Source of the DNA: an uncultured Clostridia bacterium
GTDB lineage: Bacteria > Bacillota > Clostridia > UBA1381
Reading direction: 5' to 3'
Assembly: GCA_934462715.1 (NCBI GenBank)
Contig: CAKSIJ010000006.1
Location: forward strand, 103,451 to 167,450
DNA: 64,000 bases
Shown: one piece after another, positions 35,276 through 45,187 of the stretch
How the letters are laid out: the number at the start of each line of letters is the position of its first letter
Position numbering within the stretch: position 1 is the first letter of the stretch
The notes under the pieces: model-generated
The model's input: the letters and a program-made list of their open reading frames with translations, nothing else
What the model was told of the DNA's origin: nothing
The model's database searches: none
Translations under genes and position numbers: made by a program

Positions 35276-37453
35276 ATGGAAATAAAAAGCGATTTTCTCG
35301 GCGGAAACATACGGATAGAAAAACAAGACGGAAATACATATTATTTGAATAATGAACTCAGAGACACCCAAGAGGATTGGTTTTACTGGGCATTCTGTGC
35401 AGAGGGCTTCGGCGGCAAAACCGTAACCTTTAAATTCCCGGAAAACAGAATCGGATATTACGGTCCGGCGGTAAGCCATGACCTTAAAAAATGGGAATGG
35501 CTCGGCAAGGGAGAAGAAGCAAATGCCTTTGCATATACCTTTGGCAAGGACGAAAACAAGGTGTATTTTGCTCACAGTATGCTCTATCACCCCGACAGAT
35601 TTTATGAGTTCTGCAAGGAAAAGAACGTTGAGGTTAAGGAACTCTGCAAGTCGAGAAAGGGAAGAAGCGTTCCGTATATCACATTCGGAACCGGTGACAG
35701 ACTGATACTTCTGACTTCAAGACATCATGCCTGCGAGTCGAGCGGAGATTATGTGATTGAGGGTGTGCTTGACGGATTGCTTGCAAATCCTGTTGAAAAC
35801 GCAAAGATTGTGTGTGTGCCGTTCGTTGACTTTGACGGTGTTATTGACGGCGACCAGGGAAAATCAAGAGCGCCTTATGACCATAACCGTGACTATGACC
35901 TTGAAAATCCCGCAATATATCCCGAAACCGCCGCAATCAGAAAGATTGCCGAAAACGGTGTTTTATACGGCTTTGATTTTCACTCGCCGTGGCACTGCTA
36001 CAACGAAAATGACCGTGTTTTCATTGTAAGAAACAGAAAGAGCAAGCTTGATGAGTTTTCACGCTTCAGCGCCTTTCTTGAAAATAACATGAATGAAAAC
36101 GCTTTACAATACAGAAGCAAAAACGATTATCCGCCCGAAACAAATTGGAACTCGTCAAAAACGCCCTGTTTTGCAAACTATATGTTAACAAAAGCAAACG
36201 CCGATGTTGCATTTACTCTTGAAACCGCATATTTCGGAACGGAGGACAATATTTTTTCACAGGATAACGCTGTGGAGCTCGGACGTTGCTTTGCAAAATC
36301 AATTAAGGACTATGACGAAAATTATAAGAGAATATCCTTTACCGGAGATATTATGTGTTCGCAGAAAATGGTTGCGCTTAATGCCGATGATTACAGCTGT
36401 CTGTTTGAGGAAATCGGGGACGAGTTAAGAGCGGCGGATTATCTTGTCGGAAATCTTGAAACCCCGGTTGCCGGCAAGGAGCTTTTGTATACACATGAAA
36501 GATATTGCTTCAATACACCGGAGATATATCTTGACGCTTTGAAAAAATGTGAGGTTGACTTGCTGACCCTTGCGAACAATCATGCTCTTGACAGAGATGA
36601 GGAGGGTATAATCAACACTTTGGATAACTGCCGCAGCCGTGGATTTGACACAATAGGTATTTACAAAACCCCGGAGGAACGCAACAGCATTTTCGTTAAG
36701 GAAATAGGCGGTGTTAAGGTTGCGTTTTTAAACTATACATACGGAGTTAATTCCTTTGCAAACCATATGTTTTTAAAGCATAAGTATATGGTAAATCTTT
36801 ATCAGCCGGAGGAAACCCTGGAGGGTTCGATTCATTTGCTCAATTCAAACGAGCAGATAAAAGAGGACGTTGACAGGCTCTATCACACAAAGAACGATAC
36901 CTTTGACAATATTTTAAAGCCGTATCTTGATCAGTTGAAAAGAGATATAGAAAAGGCAAAGAAAGAAGCCGATTATGTTGTGATGTGTTCGCACTGCGGA
37001 GGACAGTATAACAGCGAGGTTGACGCTTACACACTTTATGTGTGCGATCGGGTTAAAGAATACGGAGCTGATATAATTATCAACAACCACCCTCACATTA
37101 TTCAAAAGAGCAGTGTTGAGGACGGATATTTCATTTCCTATTCTATAGGCAATTTCCTGAGCGACAGCGGAAACGGACCGGAAAATCAGGAGCGCATAAT
37201 AGACGCAAACTATTCCGCACTGGTGAACCTGTATATAAAGGAAGAATCGGGAAAGATAAAGACAAAAGTCGGATTTAAGATATTGAAAAATATCGCAGAG
37301 GACGGAAAGCTTCCAAAAACGGTTAACACTTACAACGAGTATGTAAAGAACAGGGATGAAGAATATAAGAAAGAAATTCTGTTCTATGCAAACCGTTTTG
37401 CCGATACCGATTGTTATAATAAGGTTCAGAGAGAATATTTTATTGAATTATAA
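35276..37453 (+). CDS. Fusion of an M14 (cytosolic carboxypeptidase-like) domain with a CapA-type domain
   Basis: 725 residues, no signal peptide. Residues 1-100 match the N-terminal beta domain of cytosolic carboxypeptidases (SDFLGGNI, WFYWAF). Residues ~100-345 form an M14 zinc carboxypeptidase with all expected residues visible: HACE (His/Glu zinc ligands, 151-154), DHNRDY, DFHSPWH (third zinc ligand) and TLETAYFG (catalytic Glu). Residues ~354-640 are a CapA/PgsA-type metallophosphatase-like domain: FTGDIMCSQK, NLETPVAG, LANNHALDRDEEGI, NNHPHII, YSIGNFLSD. CapA proteins act in poly-gamma-glutamate synthesis, and many cytosolic carboxypeptidases remove glutamate, so a polyglutamate substrate is a reasonable inference. 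AAAGGCAGG precedes the ATG. Confidence 0.88.
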   Translation: MEIKSDFLGGNIRIEKQDGNTYYLNNELRDTQEDWFYWAFCAEGFGGKTVTFKFPENRIGYYGPAVSHDLKKWEWLGKGEEANAFAYTFGKDENKVYFAHSMLYHPDRFYEFCKEKNVEVKELCKSRKGRSVPYITFGTGDRLILLTSRHHACESSGDYVIEGVLDGLLANPVENAKIVCVPFVDFDGVIDGDQGKSRAPYDHNRDYDLENPAIYPETAAIRKIAENGVLYGFDFHSPWHCYNENDRVFIVRNRKSKLDEFSRFSAFLENNMNENALQYRSKNDYPPETNWNSSKTPCFANYMLTKANADVAFTLETAYFGTEDNIFSQDNAVELGRCFAKSIKDYDENYKRISFTGDIMCSQKMVALNADDYSCLFEEIGDELRAADYLVGNLETPVAGKELLYTHERYCFNTPEIYLDALKKCEVDLLTLANNHALDRDEEGIINTLDNCRSRGFDTIGIYKTPEERNSIFVKEIGGVKVAFLNYTYGVNSFANHMFLKHKYMVNLYQPEETLEGSIHLLNSNEQIKEDVDRLYHTKNDTFDNILKPYLDQLKRDIEKAKKEADYVVMCSHCGGQYNSEVDAYTLYVCDRVKEYGADIIINNHPHIIQKSSVEDGYFISYSIGNFLSDSGNGPENQERIIDANYSALVNLYIKEESGKIKTKVGFKILKNIAEDGKLPKTVNTYNEYVKNRDEEYKKEILFYANRFADTDCYNKVQREYFIEL

Positions 37454-37464
37454 TATTTAACATC

Positions 37465-37494
37465 AAAAGTCCCGCAAAAATATCGGGACTTTTG
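37465..37494 (+). terminator. Terminator after the fusion gene
   Basis: AAAAGTCCCG / CGGGACTTTT stem. Confidence 0.8.
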
Positions 37495-37516
37495 ACTTAA
37501 ACGGAGTTTTACCGAT

Positions 37517-38083
37517 ATGAATGTATATGATTTTGACAACACAATATATGACGGAGAGAGCAGCTTTGATTTTTTTATCTATTGCCTTAAAAGAAAGCCG
37601 TCGATTACGAGGTTTTTACTGCCGACGATAGTAACGCTTATTGAATATAAGCTATGTATCATTTCAACAGACGGATTGACGTCAAAGTGTGAGAAATACA
37701 TGGGAGGATTTTTGTCAAGGCTTGATTCGCCCGAAAAAACAGTTAAGGAATTTTGGGACTGTCACGAACATAAAATAAAGGCATTTTATAAAAAAATGCA
37801 GAAGCCGGACGATGTTATAATATCTGCTTCAAATGACTTTTTTCTGGAAGAGATATGCAAAAGGCTCGGGATAAAAAACCTTATTGCATCAAGGGTTGAC
37901 TTAAATAAGCGAAAGGTTGTTTATTTGTGTCATAACGAAGCAAAGGTAAGGCTTTTTAAGGAAAGATTCCCGAATGATACTGTGGATAATTTCTATACCG
38001 ATTCCATGAACGATTTGCCGATGATTAAGCTTTCCGAAAAAGCGTTTATTGTGCATGGCGATAAAATAAAGGAATATAAATAA
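37517..38083 (+). CDS. HAD-IB family phosphatase
   Basis: 188 residues. Motif I MNVYDFDNTIYDGESSFDFF (nucleophile Asp and acid/base Asp), motif II around ISASNDFF, and motif III/IV YTDSMNDLPMIKLS. This is the HAD-IB pattern (phosphoserine-phosphatase-like). The substrate cannot be read from the sequence. It has no clear strong ribosome binding site (ACGGAG at 37501 is the best). It lies only 23 bases after the terminator of the fusion gene. Confidence 0.88.
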   Translation: MNVYDFDNTIYDGESSFDFFIYCLKRKPSITRFLLPTIVTLIEYKLCIISTDGLTSKCEKYMGGFLSRLDSPEKTVKEFWDCHEHKIKAFYKKMQKPDDVIISASNDFFLEEICKRLGIKNLIASRVDLNKRKVVYLCHNEAKVRLFKERFPNDTVDNFYTDSMNDLPMIKLSEKAFIVHGDKIKEYK

Positions 38084-38087
38084 GAAG

Positions 38088-38117
38088 CCGCTGCGTTTTG
38101 GGCGCAGCGGACTTTTT
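38088..38117. terminator. Bidirectional terminator
   Basis: CCGCTGCG / CGCAGCGG stem, then ACTTTTTT on plus; it separates the HAD gene from the convergent asnB. Confidence 0.88.
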
Positions 38118-38120
38118 TGC

Positions 38121-39971
38121 TTAAACTATTCTCGGATTATATTCTTCAAGCCAATAGTTAACCTGTATCAGATAACCCATGTATTGAGGAATCGCCATAA
38201 GCTGACCGAAGAAAGGCTTGCCGTAATCAGAACCGGGAGCGCAGATTTCCTCAACGCTATTTTTATCAATAAAGGTAAGAATCGGCGATGACGGGTCATT
38301 CAAGACCTCGTTTAAAAGATTTCTTACACTCTTTTCGTATACAGGGTTAAAGGTTTTGGGGTACGGACTTTTTTTGCGCATTAAGACGTCCTCGGGAAGA
38401 ATGGTTCTTGCGGCTTCTCTTAAAATGCTCTTTGAAACGTTATCCTTGTTTTTCATTTCCCAGGGGATATTCCATACATATTCAACGAGCCTGTGGTCAC
38501 AGAACGGAACTCTTACTTCAAGCCCGGAAGCCATTGACATTCTGTCCTTTCTGTCAAGCAGATTTGTCATGAACCAGTTGATGTTGAGCCACGATATTTC
38601 ACGTCTGCGCCGTTCCTCTGCACTGTCACCGTCAAAACGGGGGGTTTCCGCTATCGACTCCTCATATCTTCTTCTTGAATATTCCTCGGGCTTTAAGGTT
38701 TCGGCGACTATCGGCTTCAAAGCGTGAACACGCATCGAAAGGTCGTAGCTCCACGGGAAAGCCGGAGTGTTGAATGCTTTTTCACTTCTGAACCACGGAT
38801 AACCGCCGAAAATCTCATCTGAACATTCGCCCGAAAGACATACGGTGTGTCGCTGCTTGATTCGGCGGCAAAAGTACAGAAGCGAGGAATCGCAGTCCGC
38901 CATGCCGGGCATATCCTTATAGTACATTGCGTCATACAGATATTTTAAGAGAATATCGTTTTTGCATACAAGCTTTGTATGCTCCGTGCCGAAAGCGTCC
39001 GACATACGCTTTACCCACGGATTATCGGAATCGGGCTGAAATGCCGTTGCTTTAAAGTATTTTTCGTTATCCTCATAATCGAACGAATAGGTTGAAAGCT
39101 GTTGATTGTGCTTTTTAAATTCGGTTGCCGCTATTGCGGTTATTATGCTTGAATCAAGACCGCCCGACAACAGGGTTGCAATCGGAACATCGCTGACAAG
39201 CTGACGTTTTACCGCGTCATAAACCAAGTCATGCACCCTTTCGACAGTGTCGGAATAGCTGTCAGTATGCTCCTTGCTTTCCGGCTTCCAATAGCTTTTT
39301 ACCCTTATTCCTCCGCGCGTTACCGACATAAAGTGTGCCGGTCTTAACTCTCTTATACCTTTGAAAACCCCGACCCCCTGCGTCCTTGCCGGCGAAAGTG
39401 CAAATATTTCGCATAACCCCTGCGAATCAATTTCGGCTTTCATTGCCGGGTATCTGAAAAGCGCCTTGATTTCCGAGCCGAATATAAGAGTATCTCCGCA
39501 CTCGGCATAGAAAAATGGCTTTACTCCGAAACGGTCGCGGCAGATGAAAACTCTTTGCCGCATGGGATCCCATATGCAAAAGGCATAAATGCCGTTAAGC
39601 ATTTTTGCGCAATCCTCGCCGTAGTGAATGTAAGCGTACAAAAGAACCTCCGTATCCGATAGGGAGGTAAGCTCGTAGCCTTTGTTTATTAAGTCCTTGC
39701 GAAGCTCGGCGGTGTTGTATAATTCTCCGTTATATGTAATAACAAATTCATATTCCCCGACCTTTCGCTTCATAGGCTGTGCGCCGCCCATCGGGTCAAT
39801 TACGCTCAGACGGCTGTGTGAAAATGCGGCGTGCTCGCCGACCCATTCGCCCGAAGCGTCAGGCCCTCTGTGCCGAAGCGCCTTTGCCATGTCCCTTACC
39901 AGCAGTGTGTTGTAGGCTTTATAAGTATACAGATTTTTTTTATAATTGATTATTCCTGCTATTCCGCACAT
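38121..39971 (-). CDS. asnB: Asparagine synthase (glutamine-hydrolysing)
   Basis: 616 residues. It begins MCGIAGIINY, with Cys-2 as the class II glutaminase nucleophile, so the start at 39971 is certain (GGAGG upstream). RHRGPDASGEW and the AHFSHSRLSVIDP-like block complete the amidotransferase domain; the synthetase domain has the PPi-loop SGGLDSSIITAIA. It makes asparagine from aspartate, glutamine and ATP. Single-gene unit. Confidence 0.97.
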   Translation of the reverse strand: MCGIAGIINYKKNLYTYKAYNTLLVRDMAKALRHRGPDASGEWVGEHAAFSHSRLSVIDPMGGAQPMKRKVGEYEFVITYNGELYNTAELRKDLINKGYELTSLSDTEVLLYAYIHYGEDCAKMLNGIYAFCIWDPMRQRVFICRDRFGVKPFFYAECGDTLIFGSEIKALFRYPAMKAEIDSQGLCEIFALSPARTQGVGVFKGIRELRPAHFMSVTRGGIRVKSYWKPESKEHTDSYSDTVERVHDLVYDAVKRQLVSDVPIATLLSGGLDSSIITAIAATEFKKHNQQLSTYSFDYEDNEKYFKATAFQPDSDNPWVKRMSDAFGTEHTKLVCKNDILLKYLYDAMYYKDMPGMADCDSSLLYFCRRIKQRHTVCLSGECSDEIFGGYPWFRSEKAFNTPAFPWSYDLSMRVHALKPIVAETLKPEEYSRRRYEESIAETPRFDGDSAEERRRREISWLNINWFMTNLLDRKDRMSMASGLEVRVPFCDHRLVEYVWNIPWEMKNKDNVSKSILREAARTILPEDVLMRKKSPYPKTFNPVYEKSVRNLLNEVLNDPSSPILTFIDKNSVEEICAPGSDYGKPFFGQLMAIPQYMGYLIQVNYWLEEYNPRIV

Positions 39972-40070
39972 ATATTGTCCTCCATTCATTGAATGTTATT
40001 ATAGTATATTATATTCAAAAATTTTATTTGCGTGAAAATGGCAAAAAACGGATTAAAGTTAAAATTGATA

Positions 40071-40099
40071 TTGAAATTTTAAAAATTATGTTATATAAT
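40071..40099 (+). promoter_or_regulatory. Promoter of the sigma/anti-sigma pair
   Basis: TTGAAA, 17-base spacer, TATAAT, 48 bases before the sigma start. Confidence 0.7.
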
Positions 40100-40146
40100 A
40101 TAAACAGTAGATCATTTCTATGTTTGAAAAAGGTGGAACAGCATTA

Positions 40147-40707
40147 ATGATAATGACTTTTATAGAGGCCGGGATCAGGCGAATACATATTGAAATTGTG
40201 TATTTCACGCACAGGAAGCTGATGTACAGTGAAGCGTTCAAGATTCTGGGCGACAAGCACCTTGCGGAGGACGCGGTGCATATGAGTATAGAAAAAATAA
40301 TAGCAGGAAACTACACGTTTAATGATGTAAATTCGGCGTCGACAAAAAACTTTGTTGTGATAGTAAGCAGAAACACTGCGATTTCTATGCAAAAAAAACT
40401 TAAAACAGAGAACACGCATATGTTTTTTGCTGATGATATGGACAATATTGCAGAGCATACCGGAAGTGTTAAAACACCGGAGGAAATTGCCGTATCGGAG
40501 GAAAACATTGAGAGAATCAAAAAGCTCATTGAGGAAATGAACCCGATTTACAGAGATGTTTTGATTTTGAAGCTTTCTCATGAAAAGAGCAACGAACAGG
40601 TTGCGCAGCTTTTGGGTATAACTGTCGATACAGTGAAGAAACGTTTTACGCGCGGCAGAGAAATGCTGAAAAAGAGAATAATTGAAGAAAAAATTTGCGA
40701 GAGATAA
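40147..40707 (+). CDS. ECF-like RNA polymerase sigma factor
   Basis: 186 residues. Region 2 at the N-terminal half (MYSEAFKILGDKHLAEDAVH) and region 4 with NPIYRDVLILKLSHEKSNEQ and VAQLLGITVDTVKKRFTRGR, the helix-turn-helix for -35 recognition. The start at 40147 is chosen because GGTGGA is then well spaced; the ATG at 40120 lies ahead of it. It is followed after 20 bases by a membrane anti-sigma candidate, giving a classic two-gene surface-signalling unit. Targets may include the exported genes downstream. Confidence 0.9.
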   Translation: MIMTFIEAGIRRIHIEIVYFTHRKLMYSEAFKILGDKHLAEDAVHMSIEKIIAGNYTFNDVNSASTKNFVVIVSRNTAISMQKKLKTENTHMFFADDMDNIAEHTGSVKTPEEIAVSEENIERIKKLIEEMNPIYRDVLILKLSHEKSNEQVAQLLGITVDTVKKRFTRGREMLKKRIIEEKICER

Positions 40708-40727
40708 AGCGGAATGGAGGGTTACTT

Positions 40728-41399
40728 ATGAATGACAGTATTTTTGATAAAGCACTTGATTCAATGATTGCCGAAGCGGCAAAAAGAGCTGATAAAGAGC
40801 TTGGCGAACAGGCAGACTGTACGGACGAAAGCATAGAATTTTCGGAAAAGCACGAAAAGAAGATGAACAGACTTTTTGCCAAAGTGCGCAGACGGCAGAA
40901 GCTTGTTAAATTCAGTAAGTATTCGCGCCGTGCCGCTTGCGTGCTGATAGCTGTCTGCGTTGCGGGAGGGGTGAGCCTGTTCAGCGTTAAGGCTTGGCGG
41001 AACAGAGTGCTGAACTTTGTGTTCGATTCTAAGGCTACCCATACCGATTTTGAAATCGTTGATTCGACGCAGACCTTTAAAAATGATTATATTACCGTGG
41101 GGTATTTACCTAAGGGGTTTGAGTTGAGCAGAGATGTTTCCGGTGAAATATCTGTATTAATAATGTTTGAAAATGATACTGATAGTATAAAAATTGGAAA
41201 ATATCCGCTTAATACATCAGTAACGCTTGATACTGAAAATTCAAAGGTAGAAGAAATAACAGTACATTCTCACCCCGGTAAATATATTGATAATCCGAGG
41301 TTTAATTGCGTTATTTGGAGTACAGATGAATGGATATATCAGGTTATTACAACATTAGACAGGGCAGAAGTTGTAAGGATTGCAGAAAGTACATATTGA
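40728..41399 (+). CDS. Membrane anti-sigma factor candidate with DUF4367-like domain
   Basis: 223 residues. An acidic/Lys-rich cytoplasmic N-terminal region (1-65), one membrane helix at about 69-87 (AACVLIAVCVAGGVSLF), and an extracytoplasmic domain with the DUF4367 pattern (ITVGYLPKGFELSRDVSG ... WIYQVITTLDRAEVVRIAES). In other Clostridia such proteins are encoded directly after an ECF sigma gene and hold it inactive. GGAGG is 7 bases before ATG 40728. Confidence 0.85.
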   Translation: MNDSIFDKALDSMIAEAAKRADKELGEQADCTDESIEFSEKHEKKMNRLFAKVRRRQKLVKFSKYSRRAACVLIAVCVAGGVSLFSVKAWRNRVLNFVFDSKATHTDFEIVDSTQTFKNDYITVGYLPKGFELSRDVSGEISVLIMFENDTDSIKIGKYPLNTSVTLDTENSKVEEITVHSHPGKYIDNPRFNCVIWSTDEWIYQVITTLDRAEVVRIAESTY

Positions 41400-41571
41400 C
41401 ATGATGTAAAAATGCACAATTTACACATTAATAATTATACAAAATCGACAAATGTTTAAAATCGTTATAAAAATTTTGAATATTTTTGTCCACTTTCCTC
41501 TTAAAAATTAGTTTTAATAAGTGAAAGGCAACAAGCCAATCAATAAAATTAATTTTTAGGAGGTTTTTTCT

Positions 41572-42003
41572 ATGAAAAAAACAAAAGTAAAAAGAATTAT
41601 GGCAGTATTAATGGCGGCGACAATTAGTTGCGGAATGGCAACTAATCCTGTTTTGGCAAAAACTGAGTTTGGTTATGAAACAATATCGCCATATTTTATT
41701 GTAATCGAAAGTGCAACAAATAGTTTGTCATTAACAAATAGCACGCTTATTGCAGAGGGTTACACAGTGGTTACTAATGGCAACATGGCAAGTATAACAA
41801 TTGAATTGCAAAAAAGTACGAATAACAAAGATTGGGCTAAAGCGGTGCAATGGTCAGATACTCAAAAAGACATGGCTTCAATATCAAAAACATATACGGC
41901 AATCAGCGGATATTATTACCGTATAAAATCAACCCATAAAGCATATGACAGCAACGGCAAGCTTCTTGAATCACAAGTTAAATACAGCAATGTAGTAAAG
42001 TGA
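41572..42003 (+). CDS. Small secreted protein of unknown function
   Basis: 143 residues. Signal peptide about 1-29 (MKKTKVKRIMAVLMAATISC ... PVLA). The mature part is a single Ser/Thr-rich beta domain with SPYFIVIESATNSLSLTNST and YYYRIKSTHKAYDSNGKLLE. The pattern (ordered strands, a YYYRIKSTH near the end) resembles small secreted clostridial proteins of the DUF6147 type, tentatively. GGAGG precedes the ATG. The start of the AT-richer exported-protein island. Confidence 0.78.
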   Translation: MKKTKVKRIMAVLMAATISCGMATNPVLAKTEFGYETISPYFIVIESATNSLSLTNSTLIAEGYTVVTNGNMASITIELQKSTNNKDWAKAVQWSDTQKDMASISKTYTAISGYYYRIKSTHKAYDSNGKLLESQVKYSNVVK

Positions 42004-42111
42004 TATTTAATTTTATTATGTTAAGGGGGTGATTCCGTTGGGCTATTTAGTTTGATCGTATAATAACAAAACAAAAGATTAAAAATACTTAAAAATGAAA
42101 GGAAGTAAAAC

Positions 42112-42474
42112 ATGAATAACTTAAAGAAGATAATAAGCGCAGGTTTAGTGCTTGCAAATTTAACACCTTGCGTATTCGCAGAAACCAACAACGAAGAAGT
42201 ATCGGCAAATGTGTGGAATTACAACATAGTTGAAGAGGGGACAGAAAATCTTTACAGTGATTTCCCGATGATTATAGATAAATATTCAAAACCCGAAATG
42301 GGAATGGATCTTGTGTTCACATATCTTAAAAATCTCACAGACAATGATTCGGTAACATTGGAAATTAAAGATGTATCGGATAATTCTGTTGTGGCTGAAA
42401 AAACATTTACAAACAAAGATTGTGATTTGGTTTTGAATCTGTTGACAATAACAAACAGTACCGTGTCGAACTGA
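42112..42474 (+). pseudogene. 5' part of a large exported protein, interrupted by a frameshift
   Basis: 120 codons. Signal peptide MNNLKKIISAGLVLANLTPC...FA, then the beginning of a mature domain (VTLEIKDVSDNSVVAEKTF). Reading ends at TGA 42472-42474. If one T is added to the TTT at 42426-42428, the frame runs on without a stop through DFGFESVDNNKQYRVELNEN into the downstream frame, up to 44990. The two pieces are therefore one gene of about 959 residues with a one-base deletion. GGAAG precedes the ATG. Confidence 0.85.
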
Positions 42475-42530
42475 ATGAAAACATAGCAAGCAAATCCAAC
42501 CAATATAGCGGATATATTGAAACGAGCTTT

Positions 42531-44990
42531 ATGCCGGCTGATTTCCCGGTTAATATGACTTTGGGAAATTATGTTATTGATGAATATAAGGAAAATTCAA
42601 CATCGATTATGTATAAAAAAATCGGAGATATGCCAAATTGTACGCATGAAGATAATTCGGATTGTGGTTCTGAATGTAGTTTGCTCGCGTATGTGCATAC
42701 GGTATCTCCCGATGAGCTAAATACATTTTATGATACTTTGGACAGAAATGCTTATTATGAGATACAAACAAATACAACTTTAGGTGCTAAAGATAGCTAT
42801 AAAGCATATATATCCACATACGATAACGGCGATATGGAAGGTATATTTACCAGAGGTTTTACATTTAAAAAGGATTTGACACCGTCATATGTGCCGGCAA
42901 GAGTCAGTGTTATGGCTTCGGCAGAATCCGGCGATGATTATTTTTCAAATATAATAGATTATGCGCTTTTTAAAAATGAAGATCTGGATTTTTCGCAAAA
43001 AGCAGAATATGTTTTCAGATTCGTTGCTTCACAAACGGGAATGTATGCGTTTGAAACTGTAGGAAATGCAAATACAATGTTTGAAATTTATGAGGAAACT
43101 GACGGTGTATTAAATAAAAGACCTCATACTGTTCGCGGCGGCGGAGAGGGAGAAAATGCGTATGAAGATGGATACGGTTGGTATATAGATGAAGAATACA
43201 GACCGGTTGTTATGTACATAGTTGTTTCACTTGAAGATTACAGCGGTGAGAAAAAGTCGGCTTTCAGAGTTATCAAAAATGACACTCAGCAAAGTGATGA
43301 TCATACGAATTATATAGATGTAATCAGAAAACAGTGCGATAATGGAAATTATTCTTCATACTACAATAAAAATTCTGCTATTAATTATAACCGAGATGTA
43401 GATTTGTTTGGATATGAAGTAAGAAGCGGAAAAGGATATATGGGTATTAAAAGCACATATAAAAATATTTATGCATTAATATATTTTGAGGGCACAAATG
43501 CCGACGGTTCACTTGCTATGTGGGAAGGCGATGAAGTAATAGCAGATGTAAGTACAGGCAATATTGACGAAGTCAATCCTAAGGCTATTGACGGTTTTTC
43601 AGAGGGAAGATGTTATGTAGAGGTTAAGCAAATAAAGAACAGATTACCAAAGTATAATGTGGATCCGGACAACTACTATCAACCATTTTATTGTGAATAT
43701 ACACTTGATTTTTATCCGCCTAACAGACCTGATGAATATGATGCTGTAAGATTTAATAATTCGCCGTATGCAGCAACAGAGATAAGCCCTAATGATTATA
43801 CGATAAGAGAAACCTTACATAAAGGTGATTCGGATATGTATACCTTTACAACAAGAAAAGATACTGTGGTACAAATAGAATTGTTTAAAGGCGAATGTGA
43901 TTATTTGCATAAGCTTGAGTTTTATGATGATGATGACTTAGTAAGATTAAGTGAAACAAGCTGGCGTTGGAATAATAAGATTGATGGTGTTGCTGATTCT
44001 TCAAATGAAAAAAGAACAATCTCTGCAATGGAGCTTAAGGCAAATCATAAGTATTATGTATATGTTGGAAGAGCGAACAGTCAAGCATATGATTCAATGA
44101 AAAAATATAGGTTAGAACTAACATTTTCAGATATAATATACAGACCGAAACTTACGGAAAATATTCAGTTAAATCACATGCTCGGTACAACAATTACATC
44201 GACGGATAGCTATAAGGAAGCGATTCTTGCGAAAATGACCTGCACCAAAAACGATACAGCTATTCCGGCTTCAGATATATCGGTGTCTGATTTGGAATTA
44301 TATTATGATGATTCGGTGTTGACTCCGGAAGTGGTGAACGGACTGGTTGCAGGCACTTATACAATTGTACCAAAATATAAAGGTAAAAGATTTGTAACAG
44401 GTACTGTTACGCTTACTGTTGCCACAGCGGCACCCGAACCTACAAACATATTTGAAATAGATGATATTGACAATGAGCCGGTAGTAATAGAGCAAATGGA
44501 TTGGCTTGCAGCTGCAAAAGTTATGGTAAACATAAGATTAAGACGTGAGGGTTATGAGCTGAATACAACTGATTTGTTTGATATGCTTGACGCACTTGAA
44601 TGGGAAGATCCGGAATCAAGAGGAACAGCGGCTGATACGGTAAGAGCGGCAATTTATTTCTATACAAACGGAGAATCAACTACAGGCAGAAACTTTATTT
44701 CGGCAAGCGTATCGGCTTCGACTGCTGAAACAACCTTGTACAATTCAATTAAAAACGGAAAATCTGTTATAATGCTTTTGACTTCAACAACCGACACAAC
44801 AGATATGTCGCTTGCAAGATACCTTGTACTTTTCGGAGTTGATAAGGATAATCACAGATTTAAGGTGTGGGATCCGATTAACGGCGGTAATGCTGAATGG
44901 ATAGACGCAGACGTTTTATTAAACGGCGGTTACGGCGGAGATTCAACTCTGAAATTTACCGGAAGAATTATCGAGGGTACATCAAAATAA
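42531..44990 (+). pseudogene. 3' part of the frameshifted exported protein; papain-like C-terminal domain lacking catalytic residues
   Basis: 819 codons from the first ATG in this frame, though the same frame is open upstream and the true gene begins at 42112. Residues ~1-560: several beta-rich domains typical of extracellular pre-peptidase C-terminal/NEAT-like folds (HKGDSDMYTFTTRKDTVVQI, KYYVYVGRANSQAYDSMKKY). Residues ~650-819: a C39/papain-like layout (VIEQMDWLAAAKVMVNIRLR, then YLVLFGVDKDNHRFKVWDPI) in which the expected catalytic Cys (Cys-Trp-Ala type) and His are absent. No cell-wall anchor is seen. If translated alone it would have no signal peptide. Confidence 0.75.
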
Positions 44991-45117
44991 GTGTATAATA
45001 TAGAGAAAACATGGTATATTGTTTTGTCTGCAATATTAAATTATGATGTACGCAACATTACGTATAAATTACAAAAATTACCATTCAAGCTCTAATATTA
45101 CATTTTAGAACAAACCC

Positions 45118-45146
45118 TTGACAATAAACGTCAAACAGTATATCAT
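45118..45146 (+). promoter_or_regulatory. Promoter before the Glu/Thr-rich exported protein
   Basis: TTGACA, 17-base spacer, TATCAT. Confidence 0.65.
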
Positions 45147-45187
45147 ATAAACATACTTTAACCACCAAACAGAAAGAAGGTTTTTGC

